A DNA stretch of 15,900 nucleotides from JBBTQZ01 sp038065435 (GTDB lineage Bacteria > Patescibacteriota > Minisyncoccia > Phycocordibacterales > WO2-35-19). Shown here in pieces: positions 8,501 to 13,555 of this stretch. Position numbers and translations under genes: made by a program. The notes beneath the pieces are model-generated. The model did not search any database, was not told the origin of the DNA, and was given only the letters and a program-made list of their open reading frames with translations. The DNA lies in contig JBBTQZ010000022.1 in NCBI GenBank assembly GCA_038065435.1, positions 1 through 15,900 of the forward strand. The letters run 5' to 3'. Each line of letters opens with the position of its first letter. Position 1 is the first letter of the stretch.

Positions 8501-10417
8501 ACTGTAACTCTAGCTGCTGGTCAAAATGTCACTTGTGTTATTACCAACGACGATATCGCTCCAAAACTTCACTTGAGGAAAGTGGTAGTCAATGATAATG
8601 GCGGGCTAGCTGATGAAGCTGACTTTACATTGACTGCTGATGGAACTGGAGCAAACGATATTTTTGGAACATCTCCAGTTGATTCTGGCGCTGGATTGCT
8701 AGCTGATACTTTTGCTTTATCTGAAACACCACTCGCTGGATATACTGCTTCGGCTTGGGTCTGTGTTGGTGGGACACAAAGTGGATCAAATATTACAGTA
8801 GGTATCGGAGGCGAAGCCACTTGTACTATTACTAATGATGACCAACAGGCTTATATCAGAGTTGTAAAAGTTGTGAATAATGACAATGGTGGTAATGCTC
8901 TTCCAAATGATTTTGCTCTAACTTTGGAAGGTAATGCAGTAACATCTGGCACATCAAATCCAGTAAATCCTGGAACTTACACTGCTAGCGAGACTCTAGT
9001 CGCTGGCTATAGCTTCTCAGGTTTCTCTGGTGATTGTGATCAGAATAGTGATACCACTGTCGCTCTCGGCCAGACTAAAACTTGTACCCTAACCAACGAT
9101 GATGTTGTTCCAAAACTTCATCTTCGAAAAATTGTAATAAATGATAATGGTGGAACAGCTCTTGATACTGCTTGGACCCTTACTGCTGATGGCGCATTAA
9201 CAAATGATCTCGTTGGTTCAACTCCAGTCGATTCAACCGGCACTCTCAAAGCCGATACCTTTGCTTTGTCTGAATCGGGTCCAGCGGGCTACACTGCTAG
9301 CGCTTGGACATGTGTTGGTGGCACCCAAAACGGTTCAAATATAACCGTCGGAATCGGTGGCGAAGCAACTTGTACAATCACCAACGACGACATCGCTCCA
9401 AAACTTCACTTGAGAAAAGTAGTTATCAATAACAATGGTGGTACTGCGACAGTTGCTGACTTCCTACTTTCTGCAAATGGTACTGATACAAACGATATCT
9501 CTGGAACTTCACCAGTCGATTCTGACTCTAGCTTGAAAGCTGATACTTGGGCACTTTCTGAAACTCCTTTAGCTGGCTACACAGCATCTGATTGGTCTTG
9601 TGTTGGTGGCACCCAAAACGGTTCTAACATCACAGTCGGTATCGGTGATGAAGCTACTTGTACTATCACCAATGATGACCAACAGGCATATATCACTGTC
9701 GTGAAAAATATTGTGAATGATAATGATGGTCCAATAACTAATCCGAACGCATTTAATTTGACATTTAATGGGACCCCAACTCTTTCTGGTGTTGCTATTC
9801 CGGTGAATCCTGGCACATATACTGCGGGCGAAACTAGTCTTCCAGGCTATATCTTTGAAGGATTCACTGGTGATTGCAATACAGCTGGAGCTACTACTGT
9901 AGCCTTGGGAGAAAACAAGACTTGTACCTTAACCAACAACGACACCCCAGGACATTTCACCGGAGGAGGAAGTATATTTGTTGAGGCGTTAAAAACTGGT
10001 ACTAAAAAGCCAGGTGATGGACGAGTTACTCACGGATTCACGCTCCATTGTGACAAAAATAGACTTCCAAACAGATTAGAGGTTAACTGGGCTGGTCTTG
10101 CTGGTGCCAAAGGTAAATATGCAGAAAACAATTTCCATCTAACTTCACTTGACACTGCAAGTTGTTCAGATACTCCAAATATTGATTCTGGCAAACCTAA
10201 CGCAGATTTTGACACGATTACAGGTACAGGCACAGGAAGATTCAATGGTGTAGATGGTGCAACGGTAAGCTTCGTGTTTACTGATGCTGGTGAACCAGGT
10301 AGGAATGATACAGCTCAAATGATCATTACTCCTTTTGGTAGCGGCACTCCAGTATTAAATATATCAGGTGCTCTAATGCTAAACTTCGGCAATCAACAAG
10401 CGCATCAGGATAATTAG
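5552..10417 (+). CDS. Giant secreted surface protein with eleven tandem prealbumin-fold (isopeptide-type) domains
   Basis: The protein has 1621 residues. An N-terminal signal peptide (KKFVFLGVFLLVTSFALPINFSRA) leads to an acidic Glu/Val/Pro/Thr spacer (31-95). A beta-sandwich-like domain beginning TDKADYHPGETATIFG (about 98-185) and a second unassigned domain to residue 434 follow. Residues 435-1466 are eleven repeats of 88-100 residues resembling SpaA/CnaB-like prealbumin folds. Every repeat has a Lys in its first strand, a Glu in an S-E-[TS]-like motif before a Gly-Tyr or Gly-Trp turn, and an Asn in the last strand (C-T-[IL]-T-N). These are the positions expected for a Lys-Asn isopeptide with catalytic Glu. 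Each repeat also has two Cys. The C-terminal domain (1467-1621; HFTGGGSI, THGFTLHCD, DAGEPGRND) resembles one shared by many unrelated secreted proteins. No sortase motif or C-terminal membrane anchor is seen. A role as stalk, adhesin or matrix fibre is inferred. Confidence 0.85.
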   Translation: MSKINKKFVFLGVFLLVTSFALPINFSRASEEVALVEPLVEEVVIGEIIDGASTEFVEETVIEESVVEVTAPTEVLSASMEEPQTLTISEPILTPTLTTDKADYHPGETATIFGKFFAPLQNFILKIFGSDENDQNYTEQVETVTTNETGFFSFNYTLDNLYRPFYEVIVSTLSGDKVAETWFRDSSVQIYDQCTNDDGDGYATGDTECRWTNGAINSSNSVYFEGDSTIHRTWIKGFAPDTQHTVTFKYGTTKGGKHAYDYLTTFDASEDSTEADRCDDITGCVGADEVTSSMQNDPNVPDTIELALGTRNFTLRGGTIDVVSVPLRVSGATTTDSETVVTVTFTTAATGTPMCEESNGPKNTTIVSCGIAIWFGAHIANSSEWFDFDGTTGAGSINGSPYHVALASVDNVDATQGGGRDNQMSADVLVVPTQATLTLLKTVVNDNGGTAVDTNWTLSANGPTPISGTEGQTAITNALVDAGAYTFSESSGPAGYTASLYSCVINGGNPIVSNSLTLAPDDIAVCTITNNDQQAFITVNKVVINNNGGTKGVADFALKLDGNAVTSGVPVPINPGTYIASEDFATAVGYSLTGFTGDCDGSGNITVALGESKTCTLTNDDQSGNLIVHKVTVPGTDTTTQFSVTLNSTPVNFGGNATQNIVGGGIVNYEVNAGTYSVTEAPQAGWTQTSNTCSNIVIPNGGFQHCYITNTQKGNIIIVKDVIGNPDPTDFTFTNNFGNGNPASFMLDEDGNGDLPSSRNFEVLPGTYSVAETALPHWQLESATCSDQSPVNAIVVSPGEIVTCTFVNEELNKITLIKNTVGSDGTFDFTMTGDTLAPSAELTTVAGTKTQVFEDIDQDNEYTISETVPAGWVLTSATCTGDESPESITPEPGEDVTCTFTNTKLPTLTLQKTVIKDNGGSALDTDWTLSANGPTPISGIEGNANVTNKIVSIGSYDLSETNGPTGYTPSAWVCTGGSQNDGDTVTLAAGQNVTCVITNDDIAPKLHLRKVVVNDNGGLADEADFTLTADGTGANDIFGTSPVDSGAGLLADTFALSETPLAGYTASAWVCVGGTQSGSNITVGIGGEATCTITNDDQQAYIRVVKVVNNDNGGNALPNDFALTLEGNAVTSGTSNPVNPGTYTASETLVAGYSFSGFSGDCDQNSDTTVALGQTKTCTLTNDDVVPKLHLRKIVINDNGGTALDTAWTLTADGALTNDLVGSTPVDSTGTLKADTFALSESGPAGYTASAWTCVGGTQNGSNITVGIGGEATCTITNDDIAPKLHLRKVVINNNGGTATVADFLLSANGTDTNDISGTSPVDSDSSLKADTWALSETPLAGYTASDWSCVGGTQNGSNITVGIGDEATCTITNDDQQAYITVVKNIVNDNDGPITNPNAFNLTFNGTPTLSGVAIPVNPGTYTAGETSLPGYIFEGFTGDCNTAGATTVALGENKTCTLTNNDTPGHFTGGGSIFVEALKTGTKKPGDGRVTHGFTLHCDKNRLPNRLEVNWAGLAGAKGKYAENNFHLTSLDTASCSDTPNIDSGKPNADFDTITGTGTGRFNGVDGATVSFVFTDAGEPGRNDTAQMIITPFGSGTPVLNISGALMLNFGNQQAHQDN
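6854..9949 (+). repeat. Array of eleven prealbumin-fold protein repeats
   Basis: Unit starts are at 6854, 7154, 7421, 7691, 7985, 8270, 8564, 8849, 9113, 9401 and 9686. Units 1, 6, 7, 9 and 10 form a long type (motifs W/F-x-L, SAWxC, VGIGxEATC). Units 2, 8 and 11 form a short type (GxxGDCD or GDCN, TVALGxxKTC). Units 3-5 are more divergent. Units 7, 9 and 10 are very similar in DNA as well as protein, for example the GGTGGCACCCAAAACGGTTC segment shared by units 9 and 10, which indicates recent duplication or conversion. Confidence 0.9.
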
Positions 10418-10459
10418 TAGGCAGTAATCTTCTGAGATGCTATGTAATTATTAATACAG

Positions 10460-10490
10460 TGGTGCAGGGGGACCCTGCACGGGGTTGTAG
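10460..10490 (+). repeat. Intergenic palindrome with conserved tail, copy B
   Basis: The palindrome GTGCAGGGGGACCCTGCAC (10462-10480; 8-bp arms, 3-base centre) is followed by GGGGTTGTAG. The whole 31 bases are repeated without mismatch at 11260-11290, exactly 800 bases downstream. The tail ends close to a promoter-like sequence, so it may also supply a -35-like element (TTGTAG). Confidence 0.9.
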
Positions 10491-10511
10491 CTTTGCTAAA
10501 TGTGTTACAAT
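10485..10511 (+). promoter_or_regulatory. Candidate promoter for the lysyl oxidase gene
   Basis: TGTTACAAT at 10503-10511 is an extended -10 (TGn plus TACAAT). A weak -35, TTGTAG at 10485-10490, lies 15 bases upstream and is part of the repeated palindrome tail. The start codon is 28 bases after the -10, preceded by an A-rich leader. Confidence 0.4.
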
Positions 10512-10538
10512 TAAAAACAATTAAATAATAAAATAAAA

Positions 10539-11258
10539 ATGAAAAAATTAGTTTTTGGTTCTATTATTTTTTTGGGAATTATCGCCTCACTCAACTCTTT
10601 AGCTGCGGGAGACAATCTTCCCAATCTTGTGGCTTTACCTGCAAGTAATATCAGAATCGAAGAAACTAACGGCACAAAACTTCTACGCTTCAGTACGACA
10701 AGCTGGAACAATGGTAGAGGGCCACTTGAATTGGTGGCTGGTGATGTAGATCAAACAAATGATAAACAGAGAGTCTTTCAGAGAGTGTATACTAGCGACG
10801 GCAGTTACCACGATGAAATAGCGGGGGATTTCAGGTGGCATTTGGACCACAACCATTTCCATTTAGACGATTATGCGAGGTATACGCTTCAACCCGTGAA
10901 TGCCCCCGGAGCATCGGATGTGGTGGGGAGCAAAACTACATTTTGTGTAATGGATACAACTAAAATAAATATAAAATTACCAGGAGCTCCAAAAAGATCT
11001 GTTTACAGTACCTGTGGTAGTAGTGTGCAGGGCATGTCCGTTGGTTGGGGTGATACTTATGGCTACTATCTTTCTGGACAGGAACTGAATATTACTAATC
11101 TTCCAGATGGCGATTATGATCTTAAAATAGAAATAGACCCCAACAACAAACTCCTAGAAACAGAGAATACGGTTGACAATACTAGTGTTATAAATATTCG
11201 AATTACAGGCAATTCCGTAAGCGTTATTGGTTCTGGTCCTGGCAGAGGCAATCGATAA
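10539..11258 (+). CDS. Secreted lysyl oxidase family protein
   Basis: Copper amine oxidase-type enzyme that would convert peptidyl-lysine to allysine outside the cell, allowing covalent cross-links. The 239 residues start with a signal peptide (KKLVFGSIIFLGIIASLNSLAAG). The catalytic region matches animal LOX. The copper site WHLDHNHFHLDDYARY has His101, 104, 106 and 108, matching WHxCHxHYH. GSKTTFCVMDT places Lys132 at the LTQ lysine, and QGMSVGWGDTY places Tyr174 at the LTQ tyrosine. LPDGDYDLKIEIDPNNKLLE matches the PGNYILKVxVNPxxxxxE segment. The residue numbering correspondence is from my memory of human LOX (Lys320, Tyr355). Some Cys of animal LOX are missing; Cys136 and Cys159 remain. 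It follows the giant repeat protein and is bracketed by 31-bp direct repeats. An alternative is a LOX-fold protein with a different amine substrate. Confidence 0.88.
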   Translation: MKKLVFGSIIFLGIIASLNSLAAGDNLPNLVALPASNIRIEETNGTKLLRFSTTSWNNGRGPLELVAGDVDQTNDKQRVFQRVYTSDGSYHDEIAGDFRWHLDHNHFHLDDYARYTLQPVNAPGASDVVGSKTTFCVMDTTKINIKLPGAPKRSVYSTCGSSVQGMSVGWGDTYGYYLSGQELNITNLPDGDYDLKIEIDPNNKLLETENTVDNTSVINIRITGNSVSVIGSGPGRGNR

Positions 11259-11259
11259 C

Positions 11260-11290
11260 TGGTGCAGGGGGACCCTGCACGGGGTTGTAG
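11260..11290 (+). repeat. Intergenic palindrome with conserved tail, copy C
   Basis: Identical over 31 bases to copy B, with the palindrome at 11262-11280 and the GGGGTTGTAG tail at 11281-11290. It starts two bases after the lysyl oxidase stop codon, so it could also act as a 3' stabilising or terminating hairpin for that transcript, although no T-run follows it. Confidence 0.9.
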
Positions 11291-11334
11291 ATAAAGCATT
11301 TTTGGAGTATCTTTGCATTAGAAGGAGATTTGAA

Positions 11335-11631
11335 GTGGAACCATTGAACCAAGAAGAACTCGTATTTCTTGATCATGAGCTCGAAAAGTTGATGGGGGTG
11401 GCGACTGTTGTATGTTTTTCTTCAAAAAAATTTGCGCAAGCTGTACATAAGCTGGAGCAAAAGGGTGTGTTTACGAAATTTAGCGGCTTGGCATTAAGCG
11501 CCCATGTATCTGTAGACATGAATACACTTCGAGCCACTATGCAAAAAAAGAAAACGGTTGGTCGGAAAGGTGTTCGGTTAGACAACGAGGATCACAAATT
11601 TCTCAAAGCAATGAAGATCAAGATTGATTGA
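11335..11631 (+). CDS. Hypothetical small basic protein (98 residues)
   Basis: I do not recognise the family. The open frame extends back to an ATG at 11227, but that would overlap the lysyl oxidase gene and run through palindrome copy C. A strong ribosome-binding site GAAGGAG (11321-11327) lies seven bases before an in-frame GTG at 11335, which I take as the start. The 98 residues begin MEPLNQEELVFLDHELEK and end with a Lys-rich segment (QKKKTVGRKGVRLDNEDHKF). There is no signal peptide or membrane segment, so it is probably cytoplasmic, unlike its neighbours. A single Cys is present. A clear terminator follows. It is bracketed by palindromes C and D in inverted orientation. Confidence 0.65.
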   Translation: MEPLNQEELVFLDHELEKLMGVATVVCFSSKKFAQAVHKLEQKGVFTKFSGLALSAHVSVDMNTLRATMQKKKTVGRKGVRLDNEDHKFLKAMKIKID

Positions 11632-11648
11632 GGGAGGAGGTCAATCTC

Positions 11649-11690
11649 AAAAGCCGAGTTCTGGGTTTGAAATCTGGAACCGGCTTTTTT
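11649..11690 (+). terminator. Rho-independent terminator after the 98-residue gene
   Basis: The arms AAAAGCCG-A-GTTC (11649-11661) and GAAC-CGGCTTTT (11677-11688) pair with one bulged A around a 15-base loop, followed by more T. It lies 18 bases after the stop codon. The purine-rich GGGAGGAGG just before it looks like a ribosome-binding site, but no plausible gene follows. Confidence 0.8.
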
Positions 11691-11699
11691 GTTGATCAC

Positions 11700-11722
11700 A
11701 TGTGCAGGGTCCCCCTGCACAT
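11700..11722 (-). repeat. Intergenic palindrome, copy D (inverted relative to B and C)
   Basis: GTGCAGGGTCCCCCTGCAC at 11702-11720 is the exact reverse complement of the 19-base palindrome of copies B and C. The arms extend one AT step further on each side (ATGTGCAGGG / CCCTGCACAT). An additional half-arm CTGCACATG follows at 11723-11731. The GGGGTTGTAG tail is absent. Confidence 0.85.
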
Positions 11723-11762
11723 CTGCACATGTTTTGCGACATATTTTGATTTAAAGTCTAGA

Positions 11763-11789
11763 TTGACATCTAAAGAGGGCGAGTATAAT
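11763..11789 (+). promoter_or_regulatory. Strong promoter for the secreted protein at 11921
   Basis: Perfect -35 TTGACA (11763-11768) and perfect -10 TATAAT (11784-11789) are separated by 15 bases, two short of the usual spacing. Transcription would start near 11796 and give an untranslated leader of about 125 bases before the ATG at 11921. Confidence 0.65.
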
Positions 11790-11902
11790 GCAAAAATAGC
11801 AATCAAAGGTCGTAAAATAAGTTCTTTTTTATCAAATTATTAGTGATTATTAAATAAATTAATCGCGGAACTAGTCGTACTTTAATGGACGTAGCGTGCG
11901 AC

Positions 11903-11920
11903 ATGATTTCGCAAAATCAT
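11903..11920 (+). promoter_or_regulatory. Hairpin abutting the start codon
   Basis: A 7-bp stem pairs ATGATTT (11903-11909) with AAATCAT (11914-11920) around the loop CGCA and ends on the base immediately before the ATG at 11921. No Shine-Dalgarno sequence is visible, so the hairpin could affect ribosome entry or leader stability. Confidence 0.4.
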
Positions 11921-12625
11921 ATGAAGAAAACTATAGCTTTGGTATCTGCTTTAGCTATTGCAGCTAGCATGGTACCTACAATCGCTGGTGCAGGCACTGG
12001 CAACGGCGCTCCTTCTGGGGCTCACTACAACCTCAACATCATCGGTGTGCCCAAGGGTAAAACTGCTGATATGACAAGTGGAAATCGGATCTTTGTTAAA
12101 CTTTGGGGAACTGATACAAAGATAATGCTTCAAGAAGGTGATGATTTTCAGGTTCTTGATGCGAATGGTACAGATGGCACTGCTAAATTCCAATTGCCGA
12201 ACCCAGATCCGAACAATACTGGAACAACTATGTACTCCGTATTTGCCCGAGCTTTGGGTAAACCAGGTGGAAAAGCTGATATGACCACTTGTGCAACTAA
12301 TCCAGGGTCAGATGGCGTGTTCGGTACTACCGATGATTATGAAGAATGTTCGGTTGCGGTACTACACTTAGAACGCACAAAAGGTAAACAAAGTTTTGAG
12401 AATGTAAGCAAGGAACTTCTCTACATCTATGCGGATATTGACGAAGATGGGGATTTAGAAAGAGTGTCACTATTTGACGAATCGTTGCAGGGATACTTTT
12501 GGGATTATGATAATAATGGTTTGAAACTCGTTCAGCTTCGTTTCTATGAATGTTCATCAACTGTTCCAGCTGCTGATGATCCAGAAGGTGCAACTACGGA
12601 TACTTGTGAACGAACTGGAAACTAA
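11921..12625 (+). CDS. Secreted protein of unknown function with HYNLNIIG motif
   Basis: The protein has 234 residues from the ATG at 11921. An upstream in-frame ATG at 11885 would place twelve extra residues before a complete signal peptide (MKKTIALVSALAIAASMVPTIAGA), so I prefer 11921. The mature protein begins with GAHYNLNIIGVPKGKTADM, a motif I have seen in uncharacterised bacterial and archaeal proteins, but I cannot name a function. It is acidic. DIDEDGDLE looks like a calcium-binding loop and leads into a C-terminal aromatic segment (GYFWDYDNNGLKLVQLRFYE). Four Cys fall into two likely pairs (TTC...EEC and YEC...DTC). A strong promoter precedes it and a weak terminator follows. Confidence 0.8.
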   Translation: MKKTIALVSALAIAASMVPTIAGAGTGNGAPSGAHYNLNIIGVPKGKTADMTSGNRIFVKLWGTDTKIMLQEGDDFQVLDANGTDGTAKFQLPNPDPNNTGTTMYSVFARALGKPGGKADMTTCATNPGSDGVFGTTDDYEECSVAVLHLERTKGKQSFENVSKELLYIYADIDEDGDLERVSLFDESLQGYFWDYDNNGLKLVQLRFYECSSTVPAADDPEGATTDTCERTGN

Positions 12626-12643
12626 AAAAATTTACTAGGAAAC

Positions 12644-12669
12644 AAAAAAGCCCCGAAAGGAGTTTTTTT
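12644..12669 (+). terminator. Probable intrinsic terminator
   Basis: An A-run followed by GCCCC, a GAAA loop, GGAG and seven T forms an imperfect hairpin (AAAAAA/TTTTTT and CC/GG pairs with an internal mismatch), about 20 bases after the stop of the preceding gene. The remaining space to 12817 holds palindrome E and AT-rich sequence, with no RNA gene that I can see. Confidence 0.55.
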
Positions 12670-12687
12670 GTGCCTATTTACAAGGCT

Positions 12688-12706
12688 GTGGAGGGTGACC
12701 CTCCAC
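12688..12706. repeat. Intergenic palindrome, copy E (GTGGAGGGTGACCCTCCAC)
   Basis: A perfect 9+1+9 inverted repeat, extended by one T/A pair at 12687 and 12707. It has the same layout as copies B-D, but position 4 and its partner are swapped from C-G to G-C, so pairing is kept. It lies just beyond the probable terminator at 12644-12669. Confidence 0.85.
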
Positions 12707-12817
12707 ACTCCACATATCCACGAGTGGGCTTGCAATTAGTTTAAATCGTTGTAGGCTTATATTGTCGTGTTCGGCTTAGGCTGATCAAATTATTTAGATT
12801 ATCTTAACTTAAACATT

Positions 12818-13549
12818 ATGAAAAATAAGAATAAATTATTGATAGCAACTAATATGGTGGTAAGTATGTTGATGGCTTTGCCTGCTTTTGCTACTACCAC
12901 TCCTGTTGCAACCACTACAAATGCCACTATTACCCAGATGCAAAGTCTTTTGAGTCAGATAAAAATTCTGCAAGAACAAATAGAAGCTTTAAACAAGCAA
13001 AAGGGTCAGTTGAGAAGCGAGATAGCTCATACTCTAAAGCTCACTAAAGATCTAAGAAAGGGTATGACTAGCGAGGAAGTAAAGCTTCTTCAAGAAATAC
13101 TCGCAGCAGATCCAGATATATATCCTGAAGGCATAACAAGTGGGTATTTTGGTGATCTGACAGAAAAAGCAGTGAGAAAATTTCAGAAGAAATATGGTAT
13201 AGAACAACTCGGTCTGGTAGGTCCTAGAACACGTGACCACTTACACAAAATACTTGGCAGTTTTAGCTCTACAACACCCAAATTACCACCGGGCCTAGCT
13301 AAAAAATTGTGGAACAATGCTTCATCCACTGCTACCACAACTAACAATGCAGAGTGGAAATTGTCTGTCTGTCATAAAAACAAAGAAACTCTTGTTATAG
13401 CATTCCCCGCTGTGCAGGCTCACTTAGCTCATGGTGATAGAATGGGTGCTTGCAGTGTAATCACACAGCCAGCTACTACAACCGCTACTTCCACAAACAC
13501 CAACGCCAACGCTACCTCTACTACAGCAACTACCACGAACACTAATTAA
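12818..13549 (+). CDS. Secreted peptidoglycan-binding protein with coiled coil and Ser/Thr-rich tail
   Basis: The 243 residues begin with a signal peptide ending near Ala25. Residues 38-70 form a likely coiled coil (MQSLLSQIKILQEQIEALNK). Residues 79-147 form a PG_binding_1-like domain (LRKGMTSEEVKLLQEIL ... TSGYFGDLTEKAVRKFQKKYGI ... VGPRTRDHL), expected to hold the protein to the cell wall. LPPGLAKKL (156-164) is a linker I have seen in other Patescibacteria wall proteins. Residues 181-212 contain a CHK-type module (VCHKNKETLVIAFPAVQAHLAHGDRMGAC) with two Cys and two His, of unknown role. The last 30 residues are almost only Thr, Ala, Asn and Ser. Its stop is six bases before the next start, so both are probably one operon. 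Confidence 0.85.
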   Translation: MKNKNKLLIATNMVVSMLMALPAFATTTPVATTTNATITQMQSLLSQIKILQEQIEALNKQKGQLRSEIAHTLKLTKDLRKGMTSEEVKLLQEILAADPDIYPEGITSGYFGDLTEKAVRKFQKKYGIEQLGLVGPRTRDHLHKILGSFSSTTPKLPPGLAKKLWNNASSTATTTNNAEWKLSVCHKNKETLVIAFPAVQAHLAHGDRMGACSVITQPATTTATSTNTNANATSTTATTTNTN

Positions 13550-13555
13550 AAAATC

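Noticed and set aside
6068..10245. Several minus-strand open frames of 64-104 residues within the giant gene
   Set aside because: They are shadows of a long repetitive coding frame with strong protein-level conservation between repeats; none has independent support.
11227..11334. N-terminal extension of the 98-residue gene to the ATG at 11227
   Set aside because: It would overlap the lysyl oxidase coding sequence and translate palindrome copy C; the in-frame GTG at 11335 has a well-placed GAAGGAG.
11628..11843. Small open frame from a TTG overlapping the end of the 98-residue gene
   Set aside because: It reads through the intrinsic terminator and palindrome copy D, overlaps the promoter at 11763-11789, and its peptide shows no plausible domain.
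10418..12817. CRISPR array suggested by repeated short palindromes
   Set aside because: The five copies are irregularly spaced (about 440 to over 5000 bases), occur in both orientations and have genes rather than spacers between them.
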